Positions 9,329-18,235 of a stretch of 64,000 nucleotides of DNA are shown here, one piece after another (within the stretch, counting starts at the first letter, position 1; every line of letters starts with the position of its first letter). The stretch comes from Paenarthrobacter sp. JL.01a (GTDB lineage Bacteria; Actinomycetota; Actinomycetes; Actinomycetales; Micrococcaceae). The position numbers and the translations under genes were made by a program. The notes beneath the pieces are model-generated. The model was not told the origin of the DNA. It saw only the letters and a program-made list of their open reading frames with translations, and did no database searches. Location of the stretch: positions 2,108,001-2,172,000 of the forward strand of contig NZ_CP104877.1 of the NCBI RefSeq assembly GCF_025452095.1, in the 5' to 3' direction.

Positions 9329-10723
9329 TCACCTCCCGGGTCCTCCGTCTACGGCCAGGTTCCTGCGGTTCCACCGGGAGGCTCGACCATTGCTGGTACC
9401 AGGCTTCTGTGGTCCGGCCAGAGTCACGCGGATGATCGTTCCGGCACCTGGCGAGGACCTGACGTCGAGGGCGCCGCCAGCGTGCTGGATGGTATCGCCG
9501 AGAATTCTTAGGCCATAGTGGCCTTCCTGGCTCTCCAGGTTCGGTTCAAAGCCGTGACCGTTGTCACTGACAGTGATCTTCGTGAAATAGTCGGATTGCC
9601 TGATCCGGACATGGACGAACGTCGCCGAAGAGTGTTTGGTTGCGTTTACCAGTGCCTCCCGGACCACCCGGTACATGAGGGCCGCACGGTCCCGGTCTGC
9701 GATCAGTTGCTCGGGGAGTTCCATCGTGAGGGTAATGCCCCTGGCCACCAGTGGAGCCGCGAGTTGCGTGAGCGACGCCTTGAGGCCCAAACGCTCCAGG
9801 TCCGGAGGGTAGAGTTCGTTGGTCATTGCCCGCAGTGTCCGTACGGTGTTTTGCAGCATCAACCGAGCGTTGCTGAAGACGGGCCGCAAATCGGCCGGTC
9901 CCCGGCGCTCTTCGGATTCCAGCGCGTAGGCCAACCCCGAGAGATCTTGGATGACGTCGTCGTGAAGTTCACTTGCTACCTGCCGACGCTCCTGGTCGGA
10001 AGCTTCGATGGCGTATTGCAGGAGGGCGTGCTTGGCTGCTTGGTGTCTTTGTATTCTCCGGGCCAGCCGGACGGCCGGAAACAGTTGAGCGAGCTGAAGT
10101 GCCGCCAGGGACAGGAGCATCGGAGGGATCATGCTCATCAGTACCGCGTGCTGCTCGCGGCGGACGTTCTCACCGGAGGAATAGGTTTCGAAGATCATAG
10201 GCGCGCCGCTGACGGAACGGGACCGGACGTAAACTTCCACCAGTTCGCCTGCACCTGATTCGTAGAGATTTTCCTGTTCGGTTTGGGCTTCCAAAGTTGC
10301 AGTTGCCGGGCCGCCCTCCAGGAGCTTGCGGGCCCATTCTTCCTGCTCGAACCGCTGTCCTATCAGTGAATCCATATCCGAGTAGACCACTTTGCCCTGT
10401 TCGTCCCACACTTTGATTCTGGTGAGCGTTCCCGTGCTCAGCCATGGGACCAAACGCTCATGGAGCAAGTCCAGGGCGGGGCGCTCCTGGGCCAGGAGTT
10501 CGGTCGTGAGGAGGGGGCCGACGACGTTGTCGGCCAGTCGCTGCGTCATGTCGCGGGCGTTGGCGAGCGCGTGCTGTTCTGCTTCGGCGCGAATCCAGAA
10601 GATAACGGGCGTTGCGAGCAGTACGAGCGCCACGAACCCCGCGGTAAGGAATCGCGCCACTGCTGTCTGGGCTTCCCTGCGCGCAACGGTGCCGGGCTCT
10701 TGTCTGTTTGGTGCCCGGTCCAC
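9329..10723 (-). CDS. Membrane sensor histidine kinase, HisKA_3 (NarL-partner) type
   Basis: 464 residues. TM1 at about 24-44, an extracytoplasmic sensor of about 145 residues, TM2 at about 193-215, then a dimerisation/phosphoacceptor domain with ERRQVASELHDDVIQDL (phosphorylated His at 254) and an HATPase_c domain (VVREALVNATKHS, DNGHGF, GHYGLRILGDTIQ). This H-box belongs to the class that normally phosphorylates LuxR/NarL response regulators. Here the adjacent upstream gene instead encodes a SARP-receiver fusion, 15 bp before it and on the same strand, so the two are probably a pair. The sensed signal is unknown. Confidence 0.93.
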   Translation of the reverse strand: MDRAPNRQEPGTVARREAQTAVARFLTAGFVALVLLATPVIFWIRAEAEQHALANARDMTQRLADNVVGPLLTTELLAQERPALDLLHERLVPWLSTGTLTRIKVWDEQGKVVYSDMDSLIGQRFEQEEWARKLLEGGPATATLEAQTEQENLYESGAGELVEVYVRSRSVSGAPMIFETYSSGENVRREQHAVLMSMIPPMLLSLAALQLAQLFPAVRLARRIQRHQAAKHALLQYAIEASDQERRQVASELHDDVIQDLSGLAYALESEERRGPADLRPVFSNARLMLQNTVRTLRAMTNELYPPDLERLGLKASLTQLAAPLVARGITLTMELPEQLIADRDRAALMYRVVREALVNATKHSSATFVHVRIRQSDYFTKITVSDNGHGFEPNLESQEGHYGLRILGDTIQHAGGALDVRSSPGAGTIIRVTLAGPQKPGTSNGRASRWNRRNLAVDGGPGR

Positions 10724-10738
10724 GCTGCGGCATCCCGG

Positions 10739-12112
10739 TCAGTGTGCCGGGCGCCCGGGTGACGCCGGGTTGCTGCCCAATCCGGCTACCAATGACGGAT
10801 GAACAATCATGTTGCCGGCCCGCGCGTGCCTCAGGGTATCCAGCATTACTCCAAGGGATCCGTCCTTTGGCATAAAGGCACAGATTCCCATGCCCGCCGC
10901 TTGGCGTAGTGCTTCCTGGGACGGATTGCCCGTCAGCATGACGATCCTTGTTCCAGGCTCGAGGGCGAGGATGCGTTCGGCTGCGGTCAGCCCTGAACCG
11001 TCAGTGAGGTAGAGATCCATGAGCACCACGTCAGGCCGCGTCTTTTGATACATCGTTACGGCCGCGGCGGCTGATCTCGCGGCCCCTACGCTCCGCATAT
11101 CAGGTTCTCTGTCCAGCGCGCCGGCCAGAAGGTCGGAGAAGGTTGTGTGGTCATCGACGATAAGTATCCGCAGGCGTTCGGTGTCGGGCAGGGCCGATGG
11201 CTGGTTGATGGCCTTGGAGCCAAGCGGATTCGGCCCTGATGGGTCGTGCCCGGCAGCCGTGCGTGCCAGTAGCCTGGCTTGAGCCTCTGCCAGTGCCTTG
11301 TTCGGCGTGCAGCCTAGTTCGTTGGCCATGACTTTGCGGCAGCGGTCAAAGGCCGTCAGGGCCGCGACCACATCGCCATTGCGCTCGAGTCCGAGGATCA
11401 GGGTGGTCCAGGCCCGTTCATTAAGTGGATCCAGCCTCGTGACCGACTCGCTCATAGCTATTGCCTGGCCCAGTTCCCCTTGAGCGAGGGCAAGCTCGGA
11501 AGCCTTCACTTTGGCGGCTGCGACGCGCGTAGCGTGCAGTGCCCGTTCCTCCTCCGCCCAAGCAGGCAGGAGTTCGTCGCCGAGTAAAGGTGCCGACGCG
11601 ATCTCGAGAGCTTCCGTGAGCAGGGCCAGGGCCCGTACTGGTGGAGCTTTGCCGGCCTGCTTGGTCAGGGTTCCAAAGCGGTCCAAGTCCAGGTCCACCA
11701 TGGTTGTGTCGATGGCGTGCCCGCCCGTGACAGTGCGTATGGGTCCCGACCTTCCAGTACCGGGCTGTAGGTGACGGCGCAAGACACTGACGTAGCTTTC
11801 GAGCGTAGGCAGAGCGACAGCTGGCTGGTTGCCCTCCCACAGCAGATCCATTAGCCGGGCTTTCGAGACTGCAATTCCGAAATTAAGCAGAAGAATTTCC
11901 AGGACCTGCCGGGGTTTCGGTCCGCCGAGGTCGTTGGCGCTCAGTTCAGTATCGCCGCGATGGACCGCCAGTGGACCGAACATCCTTATTTGAAGCTTGG
12001 GACCGCGGCCTGCAGGCGTCGTCGTTTCTGGCGCCGAGGGGACCAGCAGGTTGGCCAGGTTGAGAGTGCTCACGAGGTATTCCATCGGGTAGTTGCAACG
12101 CGTCCATTCCAT
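10739..12112 (-). CDS. SARP-type activator fused to a C-terminal response-regulator receiver
   Basis: 457 residues (a second ATG at residue 10 is equally possible). Residues about 40-135 form an OmpR-like winged helix of the SARP/AfsR type (LQIRMFGPLAV, GGPKPRQVLEILLLN, LRRHL). Residues about 140-287 form a bacterial transcriptional activation (BTAD) helical domain ending in ELGCTPNKALAEAQARLL. Residues about 313-430 are a complete receiver: Asp pair at 320-321 (LIVDDHTT), phosphoacceptor Asp366 in VVLMDLYL, and Lys416 in FMPKDG. No LuxR domain follows. The usual order (receiver first, DNA-binding last) is therefore reversed, and the output domain is a SARP. Partner of the HisKA_3 kinase encoded directly downstream. 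Confidence 0.93.
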   Translation of the reverse strand: MEWTRCNYPMEYLVSTLNLANLLVPSAPETTTPAGRGPKLQIRMFGPLAVHRGDTELSANDLGGPKPRQVLEILLLNFGIAVSKARLMDLLWEGNQPAVALPTLESYVSVLRRHLQPGTGRSGPIRTVTGGHAIDTTMVDLDLDRFGTLTKQAGKAPPVRALALLTEALEIASAPLLGDELLPAWAEEERALHATRVAAAKVKASELALAQGELGQAIAMSESVTRLDPLNERAWTTLILGLERNGDVVAALTAFDRCRKVMANELGCTPNKALAEAQARLLARTAAGHDPSGPNPLGSKAINQPSALPDTERLRILIVDDHTTFSDLLAGALDREPDMRSVGAARSAAAAVTMYQKTRPDVVLMDLYLTDGSGLTAAERILALEPGTRIVMLTGNPSQEALRQAAGMGICAFMPKDGSLGVMLDTLRHARAGNMIVHPSLVAGLGSNPASPGRPAH

Positions 12113-12283
12113 TCAATCCACCGGCGGAGGCCCGAACAACAGTGGTGGATACTTGCTTTGAATCGCGCGGATACGTGGATCGGGGGGCCAAGTACTCGGA
12201 TTCACTTCCGGCCACTACCCGACCCTCCGTACTGGCCGCCATCCTCGGCTTCCGTCCCGGGATTCCGCACCGCGCATGAGCAG

Positions 12284-12324
12284 GGGCCCGGCATCCTCCT
12301 TTCCCAACGAAGGATGCCGGGCCC
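12284..12324 (-). terminator. Strong stem-loop after the surface-protein gene
   Basis: Perfect 14-bp inverted repeat GGGCCCGGCATCCT (12284-12297) / AGGATGCCGGGCCC (12311-12324) with a 13-nt loop. It lies 19 bp past the stop of the minus-strand gene ending at 12343. No clear T-run follows, as is common for actinobacterial terminators. Confidence 0.8.
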
Positions 12325-12342
12325 TTGGCGGGTGTGGCGCGG

Positions 12343-14625
12343 CTACTTGTTCACAACGGTGATGGGACCAGCCGTACCGCCGAGCGTGGATTCGACCCAG
12401 ATGGTGCCGGGATTGGTCGCCGGTGCGTTCCCGTCCCGCAGCCGAAGAGTGAAGACGCCCCCGGTCTCAGGCGCCACTGCCGCGGTAACTGGCGCCGTGC
12501 CTATAACAGTGCCCCCGGGCCCGCCAACGCGGATGCTGATTGTCCCACCCACGGCGCTGCTGGTACCAGTGACCCGGAAGTCGCGGCTCTTCCACTGCGC
12601 TTGGCCTGCGGTAACCCGGTCCGCAACAGGAGTTACAGTGACGACGTCGGTCTTCGCGCCACCGCCAGCGGTGACTGTCAGTTCGAACGTGAGTGGTTTG
12701 TTGGTCATGGGGTACTTGTAGACAGGAAGGCTGAACGTGGGCTGCAGCGTGGTGCTGCCAGCCAATGTGACCGCATCCGGGTCCGTAGGGCTGGCCAGGA
12801 CCTGCCGCCACTGGTAGGTGGCACCCGCGGTGGTTGAGCCTGTACCGTCAAGCGTCACGGTGGTCGCCGTCGTGCCTCGGTTGACGTTTTGGTCGGGTCC
12901 GGCGTTGGCCACTGTTTCACCCTGGACAGTGACCGGATCGCTCATGGGGGATTCGGGGCCGTCTCCGTTGATGTTGGTCGCCCTTACCGTGAAGCTGTAT
13001 TGGGTGTCTCCGGCGAGTCCCTCGTAAACGAGGCTGGTCACGTCCCCTGCCACCTTCTGCCCGGTCCCAAAGGCAACACCCTCCTCGGTGAAGGCCTGGA
13101 CAGTGTAGCCCGAAATGGTCAGCCCTTCGGCGCCAGGGTTGGGTGGCGACCATGACACCGTGGCGTTGCCCTTGCCCGCCACGGGCGCTCCGGTGAAGGC
13201 CGGAGCATCCGGAACGGGGTCGTTGGTGATGATGAATTCGACGCTGCCCTTGTCCGAGACGTTACCCGAAGGATCTATGGCAGCAAAGGTGAATTTGCCG
13301 GAGTCAGTTACAGGAACCGGGTCTTTGTAAAGGGTGGCTCCCTCAGCGGCTACGCCGCCGCTGCCGATGGGGTCGCTCCCATCCACCGTGTAGAAGATGT
13401 CGCAGCCCTGTTCGTTCGCGGTCAGCGTTAATTTCTGGGCCGTCGAGAACGTGCCCCCACCAGGCGATGCCGTCACAGTCGGCTGCGTCGTATCTGTTTC
13501 AGCGATGAACGGAACAGCGGGGAATGTTTCACCGGCTGCGCTTACCGACACTACGTAGACATCGTAATCATCCCCTGAAGGGAGGTTCTTGATGGTGGTG
13601 CTGGAGGCCTTGGGATCGCTGATCCTTACCCCCGCCTCGCTTTGTTCATGGCCGGTTACGGTGCGGCCGACGGCGGTGACACGGTACCCGGTGATGGCGG
13701 GAGTTCCGGGTATTGCTTGAGCCGGGATCCAGTTGACCTTCACGTCGCCGTTGACCTTGGCTACTTTGACGTCGGTGGGTCCTACTGGACCTGACTGCAG
13801 CGGGCCGTTGGGACAGCCGCCCATTCCCGGGCCGCCCAACTCCCCGAATTCGGCGATGGTGAGGCCTTGCCGGTTGGCGTCAGCATCTTCGACTTCCCAC
13901 GCCATAGCGCGCTCCCCGGATGCCGCGGCGGCGATTCCGGCGGTGGCCGCGTCATTGAATTCGTAGGTGGCCGTGAATGTTCCGTCATTGCCGAAGACAA
14001 GGCTTGAGCTGTAGCCGTCTGCTGCGGTGAGCGGACCGGGAACCGCTCGGATATCGCGGCGGCCAACACTGGTGTCCTTGAGTGCAGGTTCGACGATCCG
14101 TTGCTCCATTTGGGCGGGGTTGACGCCGGCGCCGGCGTGGCCCCTGACAGTCAGCGTGGTGCCGGACAGAGACGAATGTTCGGTGACGTAGGCGTCCTGG
14201 ACGGTGGTAGCCCCCGCATCGGCGCCATTGAACTTAATGGAGACGACGTCGCCGGGTTGTATGTCCGGGGTGACATTCAGGCCGGTGCCGGCGCCCCAGC
14301 AGTACCCACCGGGGTGGTTGATTTCGAAGGCCACGTCCCCTGCGGTGACAACGCCCTGGGCGGACCCGATAACCCCTGCTCCTTTCCGGGTCACTTCCAC
14401 CAGAGCGGTCTGCCCCACACGGTCCTGGTAGCCCTCGATGGTGATGAAGTCCCGGTCGGGAAAAACCACCAGGTTGTCCGGGAAAGTGGGTACCGCCGCG
14501 CTGGCGGAGGGAATAGCCATCAGGGACGTGGCGCAAAGGACTGCGGAGACGCCGGCGATGGTACCGGCCCTCCCGTACCCGACGCGTAACCGCGGCCCTC
14601 CCGGCTCGTGCAGTTTTGAATTCAT
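12343..14625 (-). CDS. Secreted multidomain surface protein (fn3, CHB_HEX_C and PKD-like domains)
   Basis: 760 residues. A signal peptide covers residues about 1-44 (a hydrophobic stretch ending IPSASA). A unique region rich in small residues runs to about 285, then: fibronectin type III domain (about 290-380, PAITGYRVTAVGRTV); a chitobiase/hexosaminidase C-terminal-like domain (about 385-465, CDIFYTVDGSDP, DPSGNVSD); a second fn3 (about 470-560, APVAGKGNATVSWSPP); and a PKD-like fold (about 565-660, ANAGPDQNVNRGTTATTVTL). The C-terminal about 95 residues match nothing I recognise. No LPXTG or C-terminal membrane segment is seen, so it is probably released or held non-covalently. No catalytic domain is evident; adhesion or carbohydrate binding is inference. 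Confidence 0.85.
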   Translation of the reverse strand: MNSKLHEPGGPRLRVGYGRAGTIAGVSAVLCATSLMAIPSASAAVPTFPDNLVVFPDRDFITIEGYQDRVGQTALVEVTRKGAGVIGSAQGVVTAGDVAFEINHPGGYCWGAGTGLNVTPDIQPGDVVSIKFNGADAGATTVQDAYVTEHSSLSGTTLTVRGHAGAGVNPAQMEQRIVEPALKDTSVGRRDIRAVPGPLTAADGYSSSLVFGNDGTFTATYEFNDAATAGIAAAASGERAMAWEVEDADANRQGLTIAEFGELGGPGMGGCPNGPLQSGPVGPTDVKVAKVNGDVKVNWIPAQAIPGTPAITGYRVTAVGRTVTGHEQSEAGVRISDPKASSTTIKNLPSGDDYDVYVVSVSAAGETFPAVPFIAETDTTQPTVTASPGGGTFSTAQKLTLTANEQGCDIFYTVDGSDPIGSGGVAAEGATLYKDPVPVTDSGKFTFAAIDPSGNVSDKGSVEFIITNDPVPDAPAFTGAPVAGKGNATVSWSPPNPGAEGLTISGYTVQAFTEEGVAFGTGQKVAGDVTSLVYEGLAGDTQYSFTVRATNINGDGPESPMSDPVTVQGETVANAGPDQNVNRGTTATTVTLDGTGSTTAGATYQWRQVLASPTDPDAVTLAGSTTLQPTFSLPVYKYPMTNKPLTFELTVTAGGGAKTDVVTVTPVADRVTAGQAQWKSRDFRVTGTSSAVGGTISIRVGGPGGTVIGTAPVTAAVAPETGGVFTLRLRDGNAPATNPGTIWVESTLGGTAGPITVVNK

Positions 14626-14793
14626 GACAACCTCACTGGTCCTGGGTATTTGAGCGCGTTGTCCACGCGTGACCTGACACTAGGAAGGCGACCTTGCGGA
14701 AAGGCTGTCCTGCTGGGAGTTGTCAGGAAAGCCATTCCAAGTCGGTGCCGGCAGAATGGTCAGTCCGCCAGGACCCCAAGGGTTTCCCTAGAA

Positions 14794-15324
14794 ATGGCGG
14801 CGACACTGGGCGCCATGGCATGGATTGCAACCACCAGGCGCATCAGGGTCCTTGTTCCGCTCGTACTGCTGATGCTCGTAGGGGTGCTGTTAACGGTCAT
14901 CGTGACGGCGGCACCCAGGAAACCCCCGGCAATGCTGGGTGCCTCCGGAAGCCTCGAGGGCGGGCTGGGACGCATCAATGGCGTCATTCCCCTTGAAGTC
15001 GACGACTGGAGGCCCCCAACAGACACGGCGGCGCTCGCCGGCCCGCCGGCCCAGGAAATGCATCGCGTCCGCATCCTCGTGGAGTTCACCGCCATGGAGA
15101 AAGATGGCATCACCTTTGACCCATCCCTGTACTCCGTCTCGGCCCTGGGCAGCGGCACCTGGCAACCTGTCTGGGCAGCGCCCGGGCCTGCTCTCGTCAA
15201 GCAAGGCGAGAGCATCGACGCCACGCTGGTCTTCGAGCTTCCGGACCGTGCAGTGGACCTGATCCTCGAGGTGCCTGGCGGCGCGGGACTTTCCCTTGGG
15301 GGAGGGCATCACCGGCCCAAATAA
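14794..15324 (+). CDS. Small membrane-anchored protein, unknown function
   Basis: 176 residues from the ATG at 14794. The frame stays open back to a TTG at 14650, and a second ATG lies at 14815, so the start is uncertain. One membrane segment (RVLVPLVLLMLVGVLL, about residues 17-38) is followed by an outside domain of about 135 residues with alternating strands (MHRVRILVEFTAMEKDGITF, DATLVFELPDRAVDLILEVP). This pattern resembles single-pass proteins with an immunoglobulin-like fold of the DUF4352 kind, but I cannot assign a family. It sits 113 bp before the multicopper oxidase gene on the same strand. Confidence 0.6.
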   Translation: MAATLGAMAWIATTRRIRVLVPLVLLMLVGVLLTVIVTAAPRKPPAMLGASGSLEGGLGRINGVIPLEVDDWRPPTDTAALAGPPAQEMHRVRILVEFTAMEKDGITFDPSLYSVSALGSGTWQPVWAAPGPALVKQGESIDATLVFELPDRAVDLILEVPGGAGLSLGGGHHRPK

Positions 15325-15437
15325 TCAACTGGGTCCGCGGGAGGCATCCAAGATTTTCCCAAGATCAGAGCACTGCGGGCAGGGAATCCCCAAGCTGGAC
15401 ACGGCAGAGTCTGGGTATTGAGCAAAGGAGGTACCTG

Positions 15438-17048
15438 ATGTCCATTTCACGCCGCCAGGTTCTGTTGGTCGGAGGACTGGGAGTCCTCGGGGCAGGAGCC
15501 GCGATGTTCCCGACCGGTTCGGTGGAGGCCAAATCCGCCAGCCGCATCAGTGATAACGAGATGCCACGACCCTTCCAGGCAGACTTTGTCCAGGCGCCGT
15601 TGCTCGCGCCCTATGCAACAGGCACCGATCCCGCTGACGGGTTGCCGGTCAATTACTACAGGGTGACCGAAAAGGCCGAAACAGCCCGCATCCTTCCTCG
15701 ATTGACAACCCCCATCCTGGGGTACAACGGCGTGTTTCCCGGCCCTACCATCAGCCTGGACCAAGGCACCAAAGCCGTGCTGCGGGTTCGTAACCAGCTC
15801 CCTGCCCAGCACGCGTTGGACGGACACGCGTTGTCCACGTCCACCCATCTGCACGGCTCGGCCTCGTTGCCGCAATATGACGGCTACGCGTCCGACATCA
15901 CGCACCCCGGCTTTTACAAGGATTACCACTACCCCAATTTTCAGCCCGCACGCACGCTCTGGTATCACGACCACGGTGTCCACTTCACGGCCCTCAACGC
16001 ATACTCCGGCCTCGCAGCGCAGTACCACATGCACGACCCCATCGAACGCCAGTTGCTGCCGCAGAATCGCTACGACGTGGCCCTGACCATCAACGACGTC
16101 ATGTTCGCCTCCGACGGCTCACTCGGCTACGACGACAACTCGCACTCCGGACTGTGGGGTGACGTGATACTGGTCAATGGCAAGCCGTGGCCGGTCATGA
16201 AAGTGCAGAAACGTGTCTACCGCTTCAGAATCCTGAACGCCTCCATCTCCCGTTCCCTGCGGCCCACCTTGAGTACCGGAGATCCCTTGATAGTGGTGGG
16301 AACCGACGGCGGCCTGATGCCGACGTCCCAGAGCGTGGCAAGCTATCGGCATGGCGGCGCGGAGCGTTATGAAGTCCTGATCGATTTTCGCAAGTACAAG
16401 ACGGGCCAGCGGATTGAACTAAGAAACCTTTCCAACAAGAACAACGTGGACTACGACTACACCAACAAGATCATGGCCTTCGATGTCATCGACGATGCCG
16501 TGGACGTGACCGACCCCACCTGGAACCGTATCCCCACCACGTTGACAGGCAGTGAGGCGATGTCGTTGAAGGCCAGCCAGGCGGCGAAAACCCGGGCGTT
16601 TCGTGTCAAGCGCAGCGACAGCACAAATATGTGGACTATCAACGATGACAGTTGGCAGGACGTCATAGCGAGCGGCTACAAGAAGGTTGCCGCGGACCCC
16701 GCGCTGAACTCGGTGGAGATCTGGGAGATCGAAAACAAATCAGGGGGCTGGTTCCACCCGGTCCACATTCACCTGGTCGATTTCCAGATCCTCAGCCGGA
16801 ACGGTCAGGCACCGTTCGCCCACGAAAGGGGGCCCAAGGATGTGGTGTATGTGGGTGAGGACGAGAAGGTCCGTCTCCTCATGAAGTTCACACCCCACGC
16901 TGGCCTCTACATGATGCACTGCCATAACCTTCCCCATGAGGATCACGACATGATGGTCCAGTTCCGGGTGGGTCTCAAAGAGTCGGATGTGGATGTCAAC
17001 GACCCCATGACCGCGGCGAAGGCTGAGTGGGATGGCGTGAAGGAATGA
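15438..17048 (+). CDS. Tat-exported multicopper oxidase
   Basis: 536 residues, preceded by a strong AAAGGAGG ribosome site. Twin-arginine signal SRRQVLLVGG at the N-terminus with cleavage probably after VEA. All four copper motifs are present: HLHG (in STHLHGSASLP), WYHDHGVH, HPVHIHLVDF and HCHNLPHEDHDM. In the last, His494-Cys495-His496-His500-Met505 supply the type 1 and trinuclear ligands. The motif spacing and missing methionine-rich loops resemble bilirubin-oxidase/CotA-type laccases rather than CueO. It would oxidise phenolic or metal substrates outside the cytoplasm, reducing O2 to water. The stop overlaps the start of a signal peptidase gene. Confidence 0.93.
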   Translation: MSISRRQVLLVGGLGVLGAGAAMFPTGSVEAKSASRISDNEMPRPFQADFVQAPLLAPYATGTDPADGLPVNYYRVTEKAETARILPRLTTPILGYNGVFPGPTISLDQGTKAVLRVRNQLPAQHALDGHALSTSTHLHGSASLPQYDGYASDITHPGFYKDYHYPNFQPARTLWYHDHGVHFTALNAYSGLAAQYHMHDPIERQLLPQNRYDVALTINDVMFASDGSLGYDDNSHSGLWGDVILVNGKPWPVMKVQKRVYRFRILNASISRSLRPTLSTGDPLIVVGTDGGLMPTSQSVASYRHGGAERYEVLIDFRKYKTGQRIELRNLSNKNNVDYDYTNKIMAFDVIDDAVDVTDPTWNRIPTTLTGSEAMSLKASQAAKTRAFRVKRSDSTNMWTINDDSWQDVIASGYKKVAADPALNSVEIWEIENKSGGWFHPVHIHLVDFQILSRNGQAPFAHERGPKDVVYVGEDEKVRLLMKFTPHAGLYMMHCHNLPHEDHDMMVQFRVGLKESDVDVNDPMTAAKAEWDGVKE

Positions 17049-17527
17049 GCACGCGTGCCCTCCGCGGCCTCTCGGCGGCAATCGTCCCGCTCATAGTCAT
17101 CCTTGCCGCCAGGGCGTGGCTGGTTGAACCCTTCACGGTGTCCTCAGACAGCATGGAACCAGCTATCGACGAAGGTTCGGTGGTGCTGCTTTACAAATTG
17201 GCCGCGCCTTCGGGGCTTGTACGCAGGGGCGCTGTAGTGGCCTTTGCCGACCCCGAAGACGGCAACACCGCCATCAAACGGGTTATTGCACTTGAGGGTC
17301 AGGTTGTAGCCATCCGCGATGCGGAGCTCTATGTGGATGGGCAACACATAAGAGAACCCTCCATCGATCACAGCCGCATTGATGCGACATACTTCGGGCC
17401 GATGACTGTTCCGGCGGGGATGATCTTCGTGCTGGGCGACAACCGGGGCGTGTCCATCGATTCCCGGGACTATGGTGCCGTGCCTTCAGCCGCCGTTCGC
17501 GGCATTGTCATGATTGGCCTTCACTGA
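17045..17527 (+). CDS. lepB: Signal peptidase I
   Basis: 160 residues from the ATG at 17045, which overlaps the stop of the multicopper oxidase gene (ATGA). One N-terminal membrane segment (about 8-24) is followed by the catalytic serine in SSDSMEP (Ser36), the general-base lysine in AIKRVIA (Lys78) and the box-E motif GDNRGVSIDSRDYG. This is a short, single-span SPase I of Gram-positive type. Housekeeping lepB in actinobacteria normally lies next to rplS or rnhB. This copy is embedded behind a secreted copper enzyme and may be an accessory peptidase; the dedication is inference. Confidence 0.92.
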   Translation: MSTRALRGLSAAIVPLIVILAARAWLVEPFTVSSDSMEPAIDEGSVVLLYKLAAPSGLVRRGAVVAFADPEDGNTAIKRVIALEGQVVAIRDAELYVDGQHIREPSIDHSRIDATYFGPMTVPAGMIFVLGDNRGVSIDSRDYGAVPSAAVRGIVMIGLH

Positions 17528-17634
17528 TTCCGTCCGCACCGTATGGTTGATCTCTGGACCGGGGCCCACGCTTGACCTATGGTGGGGGCATCAGCGGTCA
17601 TAAGCCGGGTGGGGCTCCATCGCGGAGGTGCATC

Positions 17635-18225
17635 ATGGGTATCATTTCGTCCGGATTCCGTGGGCGGCGGTCGGAGAACGCTGCACTGCCTCCTGGGCAG
17701 CACCTAACGCAGGACTTTCCCGTCCTGACGGCCGGGCCGGCCCCGCTGATCGCCCTGGACTCCTGGGAGTTCTTCATCGCCGCAGAAGAAGGCCAACGGC
17801 ATTCCTGGTCCTGGGATGACTTCAAGGCCTTGCCACAGGAGGAAATTACCCAGGACATCCACTGCGTGACCAGCTGGTCGAAACTGGGAACAGTGTGGCG
17901 CGGGGTGTCGGTGGATACTCTTTTCCAAAACGTTGAGACAACCAGCAACTTCGCCACGGCACACTCGTTCGGCGGCTACACCACGAATGTTCCACTGTGG
18001 GATCTCTTGGGTGGAAAGGCGTGGGTGGCCTGGGAGTTCGATGGCGAGCCGCTGGCCCGGGCCCATGGAGGACCGGCACGGCTCCTGGTGCCGCATTTGT
18101 ACTTCTGGAAGAGTGCCAAATGGATTCATGGCCTTGAGCTGACGGGGCAGGACGTTCCCGGTTTTTGGGAATCGAACGGCTATCACCTTCACGGCAATCC
18201 CTGGCGGGAGGAGCGGTACTCATGA
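17635..18225 (+). CDS. Cytoplasmic sulfite-oxidase-like molybdopterin oxidoreductase
   Basis: 196 residues from the ATG at 17635, which has GGAGG six bases upstream. The oxidoreductase molybdopterin domain covers almost the whole protein. The molybdenum-ligand cysteine is Cys77 in QDIHCVTSWSKLG, followed by FGGYTTNVPL, AWEFDGEPL and GGPARLLVPHLYFWKSAKW. It has no Tat signal and no dimerisation domain, unlike MsrP/YedY or true sulfite oxidases, so it should act in the cytoplasm. The next two genes encode a flavin reductase and a DUF6510 zinc-motif protein, which probably supply its electrons. The substrate cannot be read from sequence. Confidence 0.9.
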   Translation: MGIISSGFRGRRSENAALPPGQHLTQDFPVLTAGPAPLIALDSWEFFIAAEEGQRHSWSWDDFKALPQEEITQDIHCVTSWSKLGTVWRGVSVDTLFQNVETTSNFATAHSFGGYTTNVPLWDLLGGKAWVAWEFDGEPLARAHGGPARLLVPHLYFWKSAKWIHGLELTGQDVPGFWESNGYHLHGNPWREERYS

Positions 18226-18235
18226 GGCAGCTGCC

